A stretch of 64,000 bases of DNA from Maribacter antarcticus DSM 21422 (GCF_000621125.1 NZ_JHZC01000005.1:248001-312000); one strand, 5' to 3'. Shown: positions 27,231-36,586, counted from the stretch's first letter. Notes: generated from the sequence alone by a model not told the origin. Made by a program: numbers and translations.

Positions 27231-27647
27231 TTAGAAGATTCCACTTTCTTCAGCAAACAAGATGTTTTTAAGAGGTTTACGCTTTCGCGAAAGCAGAAAC
27301 AGCACCATCAAAAACAACAAAGCATCAAAAGCAATAAACAGCACGTATTTTGAGAAAAATAGGTGCGTCATTAAGAGGCATAGCAGTAAGGGAACGAGCA
27401 TAATACTGCCCAATAACCAAGTGCGTTTAAAAACTAAAAGTAAACCACATAGTAATTGAAAAAAACCAACAAAATAAAGATAACCCGCACCCTGTAAGAG
27501 CTCGTAAAAGGTAAAGAATGATTCATGTGCCTCAGAAGCATCTGCCCTAAAAACAGAAGGGTTATAGGGCAGGAACAGCTTCTCAATACCTGCGTAGATA
27601 AAGATAAAGGCTACTAAAAATCGAATGACATATGCCACTATGTTCAT
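27231..27647 (-). CDS. DoxX-like four-helix membrane protein
   Basis: The 138-residue protein has four predicted helices, beginning VAYVIRFLVAFIFIYAGIEKLF, as in DoxX/MauE-like families. Such small proteins take part in redox or membrane assembly, but this one is uncharacterised. It is tightly packed: two bases after the TonB receptor stop and 20 bp before the ATPase gene. Confidence 0.7.
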   Translation of the reverse strand: MNIVAYVIRFLVAFIFIYAGIEKLFLPYNPSVFRADASEAHESFFTFYELLQGAGYLYFVGFFQLLCGLLLVFKRTWLLGSIMLVPLLLCLLMTHLFFSKYVLFIAFDALLFLMVLFLLSRKRKPLKNILFAEESGIF

Positions 27648-27649
27648 TG

Positions 27650-30007
27650 CTATAATTTAGCCGTTAAAGTAACACCATAGGTTTGAGGTAAACCAAAAGA
27701 GGCTGCGTTAAAGGTACCCACACCATAGCCATAGCTAAAATAGGTTACGTCTGCAATATTTTTACCCCATAGAAAAAAGTCTATATGTTTTGAGGTAATC
27801 CCAATACGACTATTTAGTAAACCATACGCATCTTGCGTTGCATCGTTAGCAAAGTTAAAAGAAAACTCAGATTTATAATTATAGTCTACACTAGCTTCTA
27901 AATTCAGTTTCTTATTCAGCGGTTTGATGTAATTTATATTAAGATTTCCATTAAATTCTGGTGACAATGGTAAGTTGCGCCCAGAAAGATCATTTTCTTC
28001 ACCAGTCTGAAAATCTATGGGTGCATACGTAAGTATCTCCGTGTTTAAATATCCAAAATTCATATTAAAAGTTAGCCCTTTAGTCGCAGCCCACTTACTC
28101 TCTAACTCTAGTCCATAACTTCTAGATTCCCCTATATTATCTATTCCAATTATAAAACTTGTTAGATCTACAACCGTAAATACTTGTTGATTTTCGTAAC
28201 TTATGTAAAATCCTGTTAGGTTTAGTTTAAGTCTATTTTCAAAAAGATTTGTTTTGATACCTGCTTCATAATTAAATGTAGTTTCTGGATCAAAAGGTGC
28301 ATCAGCTGAATTGATAACAAACGTATTTATTCCTCCTGGCCTAAAACCTTTTGCCACATTTGCAAACACAAATACCTTATCGTTTGCTTGATAACTAAGC
28401 GCTATTTTGGGTGAAATGGCATTAAAATCAGCACTTTCAGAAAAACTAGATGCTGGAAATGCAGTTGTTGTATACGTTCTAGCAACAGAGGCATCAGCCT
28501 CTTCATAATCAAATCGAAGTCCACCTGTAAAGGTTAACTTATCGGTTATATCATAAGCCGCCTGGCCAAATAAAGCAACACCTTTTCGCTCTAAATCTGG
28601 TGAATCAATTTGGCTAAAGGGTGCAATGCTTTCAAAATCTGGAATAACTAAACCGATGTCGCTACCATTAATATTTGTGTCAATCCTTGTTTCATTGTTA
28701 AGATATGCAAACACACCTGTTGTCCAATTTAACTTTTTATCTCCATTGGAAGCGAGCCTTATTTCTTGTGAAAAATTAATATAATCACTCTCTTTTGATG
28801 CCGATTGAATATCGAGTGTTGAAAAATCAAATTCATCCAGACTAAATTGATCTGTAACTTGGTAGGCAGTAATAGCATTTAGTGAGAATGTATTAAAATT
28901 GTATTTAAGATTAAACGCTAGATTTTGAGTAACCGCAGTCTGTAATACATCGGTGTTAAAATTTACTTGATACGGGGTATTCTCTAAAATATCCTGAAAC
29001 GTATTATCTGGAGAACCCGTTACAAAAGCATAGGCATTAGACTCTCTTCTTTGCACGTTATAGAGAAGCCCTAGTGTTAGTCTATCATTTGCAAAGTATT
29101 TCAATCTCAAGTTTGCGTCTACAGATTTTCTGTTTTGTAAATCTTTATTGTTAAACTCATTTTTCACAAATCCATCTCGTTCGATAATCGAACTGCTAGC
29201 TCTAAAGAATAATTTATCTTTTACAATGGGCGCGCCAAAACCAAAACCTATCTCCTTTGCATTAAGATTACCATACCCAAGTGTAGCGAATCCTGTGAGT
29301 TTATTTTGAGGTTTTTTTGAGGTGACTTTAATAACGCCTGCAAGCGCGTTACGACCATATAAGGTTCCTTGTGGTCCTCTTAAAATTTCTATTTTATCTA
29401 CATCACTTAAGGATAATGGAAACGCTAAACTCGAGAAATATGGAACATCGTCTACATAGATTCCTACCGTAGGATTTACATCGATGGTAGAAATTCCACG
29501 CGTAGAGATGAGGGTAAAAATACCGGTACCTCCATCATCAAAAGTATTAAAGTTAGGTGCAATACTACTTAACTCACTAAGTTCCTTAATCTGTAATTGT
29601 GCTACTTCCTTTGCGGAGACCGCAGATACTGATGCTGCTGTTTTTTGAATATTCTGTAGACGACGATTAGCCGATACTATGACCTCATCTAATTCACCTG
29701 TCGTTTTTTGTAAAACATAATCTATATCATTTTTTTGATTCTTTTTAAGAAGTATTGATTCAGTGATACTTTTAAAACCTAAGTAGCTGATTTCAATAAA
29801 GTAACTGCTTCCCGAGATATTTTCAATTATGTACTCACCATTTTCATCGGTTGATGCACCTTTTCCTGTTTCTAAAAGAATGACGTTTGCTCCTACTATT
29901 GCATTTGATCCATCCGTCACTTTACCTGAGAGTGTTGTTTGTGCGTTTGTGATACTAAAACAGCAAACTGCCATTAAAAAAATCGTGGGGAAAAATAGTT
30001 TTTTCAT
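27650..30007 (-). CDS. TonB-dependent outer-membrane receptor
   Basis: The 785-residue protein has a signal peptide (cleavage near TNAQ), a carboxypeptidase-regulatory-like domain (about 24-105, SGKVTDGSNAIVGANVIL), a plug domain (DEVIVSANRRLQNIQKTAASVSAV to VDKIEILRGPQGTLYGRNALAGVIKV) and a C-terminal barrel ending in GVTLTAKL with a hydrophobic terminal residue. It resembles siderophore or small-metabolite receptors more than SusC, and no SusD gene is present. It is the first gene of the operon with DoxX and ABC genes, facing a PchR-like regulator, so iron-siderophore uptake is the best guess (inference). Confidence 0.9.
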   Translation of the reverse strand: MKKLFFPTIFLMAVCCFSITNAQTTLSGKVTDGSNAIVGANVILLETGKGASTDENGEYIIENISGSSYFIEISYLGFKSITESILLKKNQKNDIDYVLQKTTGELDEVIVSANRRLQNIQKTAASVSAVSAKEVAQLQIKELSELSSIAPNFNTFDDGGTGIFTLISTRGISTIDVNPTVGIYVDDVPYFSSLAFPLSLSDVDKIEILRGPQGTLYGRNALAGVIKVTSKKPQNKLTGFATLGYGNLNAKEIGFGFGAPIVKDKLFFRASSSIIERDGFVKNEFNNKDLQNRKSVDANLRLKYFANDRLTLGLLYNVQRRESNAYAFVTGSPDNTFQDILENTPYQVNFNTDVLQTAVTQNLAFNLKYNFNTFSLNAITAYQVTDQFSLDEFDFSTLDIQSASKESDYINFSQEIRLASNGDKKLNWTTGVFAYLNNETRIDTNINGSDIGLVIPDFESIAPFSQIDSPDLERKGVALFGQAAYDITDKLTFTGGLRFDYEEADASVARTYTTTAFPASSFSESADFNAISPKIALSYQANDKVFVFANVAKGFRPGGINTFVINSADAPFDPETTFNYEAGIKTNLFENRLKLNLTGFYISYENQQVFTVVDLTSFIIGIDNIGESRSYGLELESKWAATKGLTFNMNFGYLNTEILTYAPIDFQTGEENDLSGRNLPLSPEFNGNLNINYIKPLNKKLNLEASVDYNYKSEFSFNFANDATQDAYGLLNSRIGITSKHIDFFLWGKNIADVTYFSYGYGVGTFNAASFGLPQTYGVTLTAKL

Positions 30008-30069
30008 ATTAGTTGAAAGTGATTTTGTTATTTTTATTTAGACTTATTATAAATAATTATTTATTTTCA

Positions 30070-30088
30070 CAAATGTATTATAGTTTTG
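30070..30088. promoter_or_regulatory. Overlapping divergent minus-7 boxes
   Basis: CAAATGTA at 30070-30077 reads TACATTTG on the minus strand, toward the TonB operon. TAGTTTTG at 30081-30088 faces the AraC gene. Both match TAnnTTTG. Neither has a clear TTG minus-33 element. Confidence 0.5.
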
Positions 30089-30107
30089 TGATTTGTAGAA
30101 AATAAAT

Positions 30108-30135
30108 AGAGACGGCAAACGGAACAAAAGAGACG
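30108..30135 (+). promoter_or_regulatory. Direct repeats AGAGACG, 21 bp apart (candidate AraC operator)
   Basis: AGAGACG starts at 30108 and again at 30129, each followed by an A-rich tail. Relative to the TonB-operon minus-7 box the nearer repeat is 30 bp upstream, nearly the spacing seen at 16.85 kb. Relative to the AraC gene it lies between promoter and start codon, where binding could repress. Confidence 0.55.
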
Positions 30136-30150
30136 AAAAAAGAAAAACAG

Positions 30151-31155
30151 ATGCAAATACAAATTACAACAGAAGATTTCTATGAAATGGTTATCGAAAA
30201 CAGCTATGGTAAATCGTTTTCTATTGATGAATGTGAAGTTCTTGAATTATCCCAAAGCACAGATTTTATTTTTGGAAAAGGTACCTACCGTGAGATAATT
30301 TTTAATGGCGTACATATTGGGTATGGCTTAATAGATATTAAAAATCCGACAGCCCTACATTTTAATTTAGAAGAAGAAGAAAGTATTGGGATGCATTTTA
30401 TACTTAAGGGATCTATATTGACTTCCATTAAACAGTTTGGAAACCAATTAGAAATGCAAACAAACGAACATAGTATTTTTTACTCTAATGGTATTTCCGG
30501 GAAAGCAAACTGGAAAATAACCAATGGAATGGAACTGTTTGAAATTAATTTATCCAAGTCTTTTTTTGAAAGATATCAAACAGCTTTTAAAACTTCATTC
30601 CCAAAATTTAAGAAAGCTATTACGGAAGGTACTTCAGCTATCATATCTAAGCAGATGGGTAAAATATCACCTAAGATGCTATTTATCATCAAAGAGATAA
30701 TTAACTGTCAACATAAAGGTATTTACAAGCGTTTGTTTCTTGAATCTAAAATTATTGAATTACTCATTTTACAAATAGAATCTTTAGAAAATCAACCTAC
30801 AACAAAATCATTATTAATTAAACCTTCAGAAATTGAAAAAATACACTACGCAAAAGAAGTAATTATATCGCGGCTTAACAATCCGCTTTCGCTAACTAAA
30901 TTGGCTAGAGAAATTCAAACAAATGAATGCACATTAAAAAAGGGGTTTAAAGAGGTTTACGGAACAACCGTTTTTAAATACATCAATGATTTAAAAATGA
31001 ATGAAGCAAAGCAGTTACTCCTTGAGGGTAGTCTTTATATTACCGAAATAGCTGATCGTTGTGGTTATAAAAATGCCACACATTTTTCAGCAGCCTTTAA
31101 GAGGAAGTTTGGTCTTACTCCAAGTCTATTGAAATTGGGCAATCATGGCCTTTAA
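30151..31155 (+). CDS. PchR-like AraC-family transcriptional regulator
   Basis: The 334-residue protein has an N-terminal ligand domain with the short strand motif ESIGMHFILKGS near residue 80, as in PchR/siderophore regulators, and a C-terminal AraC helix-turn-helix (LSLTKLAREIQTNECTLKKGFKEVYG and ITEIADRCGYKNATHFSAAFKRKFGLTPS). PchR binds a ferri-siderophore and activates its uptake genes. This gene is divergent from the TonB-receptor operon with 143 bp between, so it is its probable regulator. Confidence 0.87.
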   Translation: MQIQITTEDFYEMVIENSYGKSFSIDECEVLELSQSTDFIFGKGTYREIIFNGVHIGYGLIDIKNPTALHFNLEEEESIGMHFILKGSILTSIKQFGNQLEMQTNEHSIFYSNGISGKANWKITNGMELFEINLSKSFFERYQTAFKTSFPKFKKAITEGTSAIISKQMGKISPKMLFIIKEIINCQHKGIYKRLFLESKIIELLILQIESLENQPTTKSLLIKPSEIEKIHYAKEVIISRLNNPLSLTKLAREIQTNECTLKKGFKEVYGTTVFKYINDLKMNEAKQLLLEGSLYITEIADRCGYKNATHFSAAFKRKFGLTPSLLKLGNHGL

Positions 31156-31463
31156 AACTAATACCGGAGCGACTTTTTTGGTTTTTATAAAAAATCACCT
31201 CTAAAAAAGAGGAGGGAAGTTTGTAATCCCAAATGCAAGCGTTGGTACATTATGTTTTAAAATAAACGCCATTAAGCCTTTATTTTCATAAAGCAATCTA
31301 ACGGTTGGCTGTACGGTAATTTTACGTACACGAGAAAAAGGAAGTACCAGTCGGTAATTTTTTATTCGGTGAGCCGCTGCGCTTGACTTAAATTGAATAC
31401 AATTGCTGCTATCCGATTATGCACTAGTATAATTGTGCTATACTGTCTTGCGTTATGCGGCAT

Positions 31464-31494
31464 AAAAACTAAAGATTTAGAATCTTTAGTTTTT
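31464..31494. terminator. Bidirectional hairpin terminator in repeat copy 6
   Basis: AAAAACTAAAGATT (31464-31477) pairs perfectly with AATCTTTAGTTTTT (31481-31494) around a three-base loop. The A-run and T-run at its ends suit Rho-independent termination in both directions, between convergent genes. Confidence 0.8.
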
Positions 31495-31539
31495 TGAGCG
31501 AGTTGCAGCGCTGACCTCTGGTTCAGCATAATAGCAAAA

Positions 31540-31552
31540 GGTCTACAAGACC
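31540..31552. terminator. Second hairpin in repeat copy 6
   Basis: GGTCT (31540-31544) pairs with AGACC (31548-31552), followed by AATAATTTTTTG. It is shorter than the first hairpin but in the same module position. Confidence 0.5.
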
Positions 31553-31719
31553 AATAATTTTTTGATCGAGTTGCAGCGCTGGCATATCTACAAAATCTTC
31601 TTTGATTTTTTTCTTTCTAAAAACTTCTTCTTACAAGGCAATGGAACACGTATTATGCGAGCCGACGGTAGGAGGGAAGGCAGTGTGTGTGAAATGGGTT
31701 TACGATAGCGCTACTACTT

Positions 31720-32454
31720 TTAATTCTTTCTAACTTCTTGCCCTTTTACTGGCTCTCCTTGTTCTACAAGCGCATCACCTTCAAAGTAATTCAAAAATTG
31801 AGTAGGAAGTCCTAATCCTTCTAATACACCTGCTGTTCCTTGTAATTGATAATGTACGTGTGGCGCATCTGATGCACCGCTATTTCCAGCCTGGCCAACT
31901 TCTTGCCCCTTAACTACATTTTCTCCTATTGCAACTATAATCGAACCTTTTTTTAAGTGTGCCAGTATTGAAGTTTCGCCGTTTAAATGATCTATTGTAA
32001 GGTAATTACCCCCTGGTTGGTTTCTATTAACCGTACCTGGTTGGTTATCGTCAACAGTATTTACAACTGCTATAATTTTACCATCACCAGGTGCATTCAA
32101 TCGTTTTCCAAAACAATAGTGGTTTTCATTTTGCTTAAAATCAACCGCATAATTTATCTTTCTTACTGTCCCATCAGGTAATACAGTATCTAACACCATA
32201 AGAAAATCAATAGCATAGCGCTCCCCTCCGCCGCGATTGATAAAATGGTGTGCACCTTCTCTATGCGTTTTTCCGCCATTAATTACATACCATTCGTCTT
32301 CAAAAGGTAATTCTAACGCTGTACTAGTTTGGTAATTTAAATAGATGTCTTCGTCTAGCCTACCTTCATCTCCTATTAAAACCTCTGAACAAGAGCTTAA
32401 AACGAAAACAGATACACTAAACAAAATATGCGTAAATAACTTTATATGTTTCAT
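31720..32454 (-). CDS. M23-family peptidase lipoprotein
   Basis: The 244-residue protein has a lipoprotein signal (FVLSSCS) and an M23 domain from about residue 70. The zinc pattern is visible as GAHHFINRGGGERYAIDF and the late HVHYQLQ (HxH) near 200. The loop GNSGASDAPHVHYQ is typical. Family members cut peptidoglycan cross-links or other peptides outside the cytoplasm. It starts 6 bp after the stop of the upstream outer-membrane protein gene on the same strand, so the two form an operon. Confidence 0.85.
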   Translation of the reverse strand: MKHIKLFTHILFSVSVFVLSSCSEVLIGDEGRLDEDIYLNYQTSTALELPFEDEWYVINGGKTHREGAHHFINRGGGERYAIDFLMVLDTVLPDGTVRKINYAVDFKQNENHYCFGKRLNAPGDGKIIAVVNTVDDNQPGTVNRNQPGGNYLTIDHLNGETSILAHLKKGSIIVAIGENVVKGQEVGQAGNSGASDAPHVHYQLQGTAGVLEGLGLPTQFLNYFEGDALVEQGEPVKGQEVRKN

Positions 32455-32460
32455 ACGTGT

Positions 32461-33171
32461 TTAAAATTTAAAGGTAACACCAAGGTTAATCTGATGTTGT
32501 AATTCTCTATACGCGTTAGAAATTTGAATCCTATCGTAGTTAAAATTATAACGTGCTATTACATCAAACTGATTAGAGAGCGCGTAGGTATATGCCGCAG
32601 TCCACAGAAGACTTTGATACCGCTTTAGCGAATAAAAATTTTCTTCAAAAGTGGAAGTCCGCCACATTATAAATGGCAGGGTGAGTTTAGATGATAGGGA
32701 TTGTTTTTTAGCTACCTGATACCTGAAACGAACAGCTACCCCTAGTTTTTGTTGAAAATCATATAGGTCCCATTGAAAATAAGAAGAGACATTGGTTTGC
32801 GCTTGTAAACCCAGATGTATGGTAAGCTTATCATGGTACAAAACGCGTTTTAAGGCCGAAATATTCAATACTACTTTAGAATAGCTGTCAACATTCAGCA
32901 TTGGAATTACGTCTGATGTCAATTCTGAATTTAAATAATCCAACTGTATTTCAAATAGTTTTTCTCTTTTAGTAGTACGTGAATATTTTAATTGATAGTT
33001 TAACCCAGTATAGGAATAGCGAGAGACGGGAGCAAAAGGTAAATTTTTCAAAAAACCAGAAGTATAACCCGTTAAAAATTCAAATTGATTCTTTTGATCT
33101 GTATTTGTTTTATTTTGAGCCGTAAGATATAAACTAGATATGCCTAGAAACGCAAAAAGATATTTTTTCAT
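32461..33171 (-). CDS. Putative outer-membrane beta-barrel protein
   Basis: The 236-residue protein has a signal peptide (YLFAFLGISSLYLTAQ) and many alternating aromatic strands such as YSYTGLNYQLKYSR and FDVIARYNFNYD, ending with HQINLGVTFKF, a terminal Phe typical of outer-membrane barrels. I do not recognise a specific family. It precedes the M23 lipoprotein in an operon and is divergent from the LytS/LytTR pair, which may control it (inference). Confidence 0.65.
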   Translation of the reverse strand: MKKYLFAFLGISSLYLTAQNKTNTDQKNQFEFLTGYTSGFLKNLPFAPVSRYSYTGLNYQLKYSRTTKREKLFEIQLDYLNSELTSDVIPMLNVDSYSKVVLNISALKRVLYHDKLTIHLGLQAQTNVSSYFQWDLYDFQQKLGVAVRFRYQVAKKQSLSSKLTLPFIMWRTSTFEENFYSLKRYQSLLWTAAYTYALSNQFDVIARYNFNYDRIQISNAYRELQHQINLGVTFKF

Positions 33172-33316
33172 TTTTATAAGTACAATTTAAATCTAAGGTA
33201 TCGGAAAAGTAAGTTTCCAAAAGTAATAACTTGATAAACGTTGCATAGTTAATGATGAACGTAGAAAAACAGATTGACCCAAAAAAATATGCTTTCCTTT
33301 GTTTAAAATCATCAAA

Positions 33317-34339
33317 ATGAACACTTCCAAAATAACAGTAATTGCGGGGCATGTCTTGTTCTGGTTATTCAATTATTGGTTTATGACTATGGGGTCAGAG
33401 TTTAACTGGAATGGTTTTACTACTACGTCTGGTAGTTTTGGGTATGCCTACACCTATGGACTTTTTTTTAATGCTGTTGTATTTTACGCACAAGTTTTTT
33501 GGTTATTCCCAATCGCACATAGAAACAAAAAAAGGCTAAATTTTTATGTGCTATCCAGTACGGTAATGCTACTAATTACAGCTGTAGAAACGTATTTTGA
33601 TACCGTCTTACAGGGTAGTTACAATGTGCAAAATGAACCGTTGTTAGGCAGTATAAGCAGCAATTTTATAGTGCATATCATATATACCATAGCAGGCTTT
33701 TATTACAGTCTTACGTTTGAATTAAGAAAAACTAAAAAAGCAAACCAAAAACTATTAGAAGAATCCTATAAAACAGAACTAAAATACTTGAAGGCCCAAT
33801 TAAACCCGCATTTCTTATTTAATGGAATCAATAGTGTCTACCATTTAATTGGAAAAAATAATGACTTAGCGAAAGAAACATTACTCCAATTCTCAGGATT
33901 ATTGCGCTATCAATTATATGAAACTAGCGCCCATATTCTATTAGAAAAAGAATTAGATTATGTATTAAAATACATCAAAGTTGAAGCGACGCGTAGAGGT
34001 TCAGATATGGTACTAAATTATGAGGTTACCTCCGAGAATCCTACCCTAAAAATAGCCCCTTTGTTGTTGATTCCTTTTATTGAAAATGCCTTTAAACATT
34101 GTAGTAGCCATGTAGATAATACGGCGAATACAATCACTATACATATTAGAGAAGAAGAAGAGAAGCTTACGCTAAATGTAGTCAATAGCTATGATGAAAT
34201 CCCTTATAAAAATGCAGTTAGCGGAATAGGGTTAAATAATGTACAAAAGCGATTATCCTTATTATATCCTGAAAAACATCAACTCCATATCAACAAGGAA
34301 AAAGCGATGCATCGTGTACAGCTTTCAATTCGCTTATAG
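33317..34339 (+). CDS. LytS-type sensor histidine kinase
   Basis: I prefer the ATG at 33317; an upstream TTG at 33299 would add six residues. The 340-residue protein has four hydrophobic helices in the first ~140 residues and the His_kinase (PF06580) core: LKAQLNPHFLFNGINSVYHLI near residue 163 (phosphoacceptor His in NPHFLFN) and an ATPase part with PLLLIPFIENAFKHC and SGIGLNNVQKRLSLLYP. The response-regulator gene follows 9 bp later. Signal unknown. Confidence 0.9.
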   Translation: MNTSKITVIAGHVLFWLFNYWFMTMGSEFNWNGFTTTSGSFGYAYTYGLFFNAVVFYAQVFWLFPIAHRNKKRLNFYVLSSTVMLLITAVETYFDTVLQGSYNVQNEPLLGSISSNFIVHIIYTIAGFYYSLTFELRKTKKANQKLLEESYKTELKYLKAQLNPHFLFNGINSVYHLIGKNNDLAKETLLQFSGLLRYQLYETSAHILLEKELDYVLKYIKVEATRRGSDMVLNYEVTSENPTLKIAPLLLIPFIENAFKHCSSHVDNTANTITIHIREEEEKLTLNVVNSYDEIPYKNAVSGIGLNNVQKRLSLLYPEKHQLHINKEKAMHRVQLSIRL

Positions 34340-34348
34340 CATACAAAT

Positions 34349-35023
34349 ATGAAACATCTCAACTGTCTAATTATCGATGATGAACCTATAGCTAGGGAGG
34401 CTATCGCAGACTATTGCAAAGAGATTTCATTTTTAAATGTTGTTGCCCTATGTAAAAATGTACTGCAAGCAAATACGTACCTAGAAAATAATCAAATCGA
34501 TTTAATTTTTCTGGATATCAATATGCCCATACTATCAGGTATTGATTGGTTAAAAGGGCTGAAAAATTCTCCTTTCATTATTATGACTACCGCTTATGAA
34601 GAGTACGCTTTGGATAGTTTCAGCTACAACGTTTTAGACTATTTAGTTAAGCCAATTTCATTTGAGCGTTTTTCACTAGCCGTTAAAAAGGCCAACAACT
34701 ATGGTGTAAATGAACGTGAAAAAGAAGTATTGTTTTTAAAAAGCGAAAAACAACTTAAAAAAGTGGCTTTAAATGATATTCTATTTGTAGAAGCCCTACA
34801 AAATTATATCAAAGTGGTAACCGTAACAGAAACTATAATTACACAGCTGTCTTTGAAAAATTTTAAAGCGCAATTACCAAAAGATGATTTTATTCAAACC
34901 CATAAATCATATATCATATCAAAATATAAAGTAGATAAAATCATAGGAAATAAAATTAGTATTGGCCCCTATGAAATTCCTATAAGTGTCCGCCTAAAAA
35001 AAATAGTGTTGCATAGTTTTTAA
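34349..35023 (+). CDS. LytTR-family response regulator
   Basis: The 224-residue protein has a receiver domain (NCLIIDDEPIAREAI acidic pair, LIFLDINMP phosphoacceptor Asp near 56, TTAYEEYA, LVKPISFERF) and a C-terminal LytTR DNA-binding domain (about 125-224, LNDILFVEALQNYIKVVT, FIQTHKSYIIS). It pairs with the LytS kinase 9 bp upstream. A repeat with a strong terminator hairpin follows 100 bp after its stop codon. Confidence 0.92.
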   Translation: MKHLNCLIIDDEPIAREAIADYCKEISFLNVVALCKNVLQANTYLENNQIDLIFLDINMPILSGIDWLKGLKNSPFIIMTTAYEEYALDSFSYNVLDYLVKPISFERFSLAVKKANNYGVNEREKEVLFLKSEKQLKKVALNDILFVEALQNYIKVVTVTETIITQLSLKNFKAQLPKDDFIQTHKSYIISKYKVDKIIGNKISIGPYEIPISVRLKKIVLHSF

Positions 35024-35124
35024 GTTTCTTTTTTTTTAAAAGTTACAAGTACCTCAGGTAGTTTAAGTATCCCTCAATAAGGTATTGCTATTTTACCTAA
35101 TGTCGAAGTATAGGTCATTTCCTG

Positions 35125-35320
35125 CGCTATATTGTCTTGCGTTATACGGCATAAAAACAGAAGGTCTCTTTAGACCTTCTGTTTTTTGAGCGGGTTGGTG
35201 TATTGGCATATTTGGCACTCTATCTTCTTTAAATTTTTCTTCTAAAAACGCTCTCTGAAAAGGTAATGGAACACTTTTTACATGACGACGCAGGAGGGAA
35301 GTGTAATGTGTATCAAATGG
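35125..35320 (+). repeat. Mosaic repeat copy 7
   Basis: Leader GTCTTGCGTTATACGGC, one strong hairpin, TTTTTTGAGCGGGTTGGTG, TATTTGGCACTCTATC, the pyrimidine spacer and the tail GGTAATGGAACAC, GACGACGCAGGAGGGAAGTG. It occupies most of the 367 bp gap between the LytTR gene and the Crp pseudogene. Confidence 0.8.
35153..35187. terminator. Bidirectional hairpin terminator in repeat copy 7
   Basis: AAAAACAGAAGGTCT (35153-35167) pairs with AGACCTTCTGTTTTT (35172-35186) around CTTT. Arms differ from other copies while full pairing is kept. Confidence 0.8.
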
Positions 35321-35390
35321 TATTCTTTGCGGTTTCTATAATAATCCACTTATTAGTTTCTTATATTAAATCTTCCCAAACTGCATAATT

Positions 35391-35984
35391 ATGATAGCCG
35401 AAGAAAGCATATATATCCCATTACTTAAAAATATCAAAGATATAGTAGCAATTTCTGAAAGTGATATACACTTAGTTATGGAAGCTTTCAAGCCTAAAAA
35501 GTTATCAAAAAAAGAAATCTTACTATTTAAAGGAGACCAATCTAATCACATGCGATTTATTGCTGATGGCTGTTTAAGGTCCTATTATATTAATGAAGAA
35601 GGACAAGAATACATACTTCAGTTTGGAATAAATAATTGGTGAATCAATGATTTGTATAGTTATTTAACAAAAACACCAGCCCAATACTTTATTCAAGCAC
35701 TTAAGCCTACGACTGTTTTACAAATTCATAGAGATGAACCGGGCAAACTTTTTGATGCAGTACCAGCACTGGAACGGTTTTTTAGAATAAAAATCGAAAA
35801 AGCATATGTGGCGAACTTAAATCGCACAGTAAGGTCAATGAGTGAAACAGCCGAAACCCGTTATCTGAATTTTATAAAAAAACATAGTGATTTAGCGCAA
35901 AGCGTACCGCAATATATGGTCGCTTCTTATCTAGGCATAAGCCCCGAACATTTAAGTACTATTCGAAAAAATAGCCACCAATAA
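35391..35984 (+). pseudogene. Crp/Fnr-family regulator interrupted by a nonsense codon
   Basis: One reading frame from 35391 to 35984 encodes a Crp-like protein of about 197 residues. It begins with a cyclic-nucleotide-binding-like domain (LSKKEILLFKGDQSNHMRFIADG and YYINEEGQEYILQFG) and ends with a short helix-turn-helix (YMVASYLGISPEHLSTIRK). The frame is cut by TGA at 35640-35642, just after GINNW. Relatives I know of usually have two Trp here (NWWxxDLYSFL), so TGG to TGA is the simplest explanation. The halves are otherwise intact. It precedes an FMN reductase, a common target of such regulators. Confidence 0.75.
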
Positions 35985-35987
35985 CAT

Positions 35988-36013
35988 TTCTTAACATACC
36001 TTAATTTTTTTAT
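35988..36013 (+). promoter_or_regulatory. Promoter segment duplicated at 36679
   Basis: TTCTTAACATACC followed by TTAATTTTTTTAT lies 46 bp before the FMN reductase ATG. The same 26 bp with one change occurs at 36679-36704, 45 bp before a short ATG frame. Confidence 0.6.
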
Positions 36014-36058
36014 GATGAGATAATCGGAAGTTTGTACTGTTAACTAAAAATAGTACAC

Positions 36059-36586
36059 ATGAAAAATATCATTGCATTTACAGGGAGCACTAATCCTAAC
36101 TCGATTAATGAGCTATTGCTCATCGCAACAATTAATAAATTACCTAAAGCTTCAGTGCATTTAGTTCCGTTAGCTGAGAAGAATATTCCTATCTACAGTC
36201 AAAAAATTGAAGAAGAAGGCATTCCAAACGCCATAAAAGAGCTTTTTAAATTATTTACAAAAGCGGATGGTTTTATTATAGCATCACCAGAACATAATGG
36301 ACTTCCTTCTGCCTTTCTTAAAAATATTATTGACTGGCTATCTAGAGTAGACCAAAAGTTTTTTGGCGATAAACCAGTTATGCTAATGAGTACGTCACCA
36401 GGTGAATCTGGAGGTGCATCACATTTACAAACATTAGGTAAGCTTATGCCCTATTGGGCTGGTAATTTGACTAGTGCTTATTCTTTAGGAGCTTTTAATA
36501 CCAAATTTAATATTGAAAATTTAACCATATCTGATGCCAAAGAGGATTCGAAATTAAATGAAGCCATACAGGCTTTTATAAAGTAA
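36059..36586 (+). CDS. NAD(P)H-dependent FMN reductase
   Basis: The 175-residue flavodoxin-like protein has IIAFTGSTNPNSINELLL at the N-terminus (phosphate loop of FMN), SPEHNGLPSAFLKNIIDWLSR near residue 80 and MSTSPGESGGASHLQ near 117, all signatures of the FMN_red family. It reduces FMN or quinones with NAD(P)H in the cytoplasm. It lies 75 bp downstream of the broken Crp-type regulator. Confidence 0.88.
   Translation: MKNIIAFTGSTNPNSINELLLIATINKLPKASVHLVPLAEKNIPIYSQKIEEEGIPNAIKELFKLFTKADGFIIASPEHNGLPSAFLKNIIDWLSRVDQKFFGDKPVMLMSTSPGESGGASHLQTLGKLMPYWAGNLTSAYSLGAFNTKFNIENLTISDAKEDSKLNEAIQAFIK

Larger units (their letters stand above)
31426..31697 (+). repeat. Mosaic repeat copy 6 (two hairpin modules)
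   Basis: The element runs from the leader (CACTAGTATAATTGTGC, CTTGCGTTATGCGGCATAAA) through two hairpins, each followed by TTGAKCGAGTTGCAGCGCTG, then a pyrimidine spacer and the tail (GCAATGGAACACG, GAGCCGACGGTAGGAGGG). It fills much of the convergent gap between the AraC gene and the M23 gene. Upstream, 31251-31400 holds further fragments of the family (AAAGCAATCTAACGG, TCGGTGAGCCGCTGCG). Confidence 0.8.
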
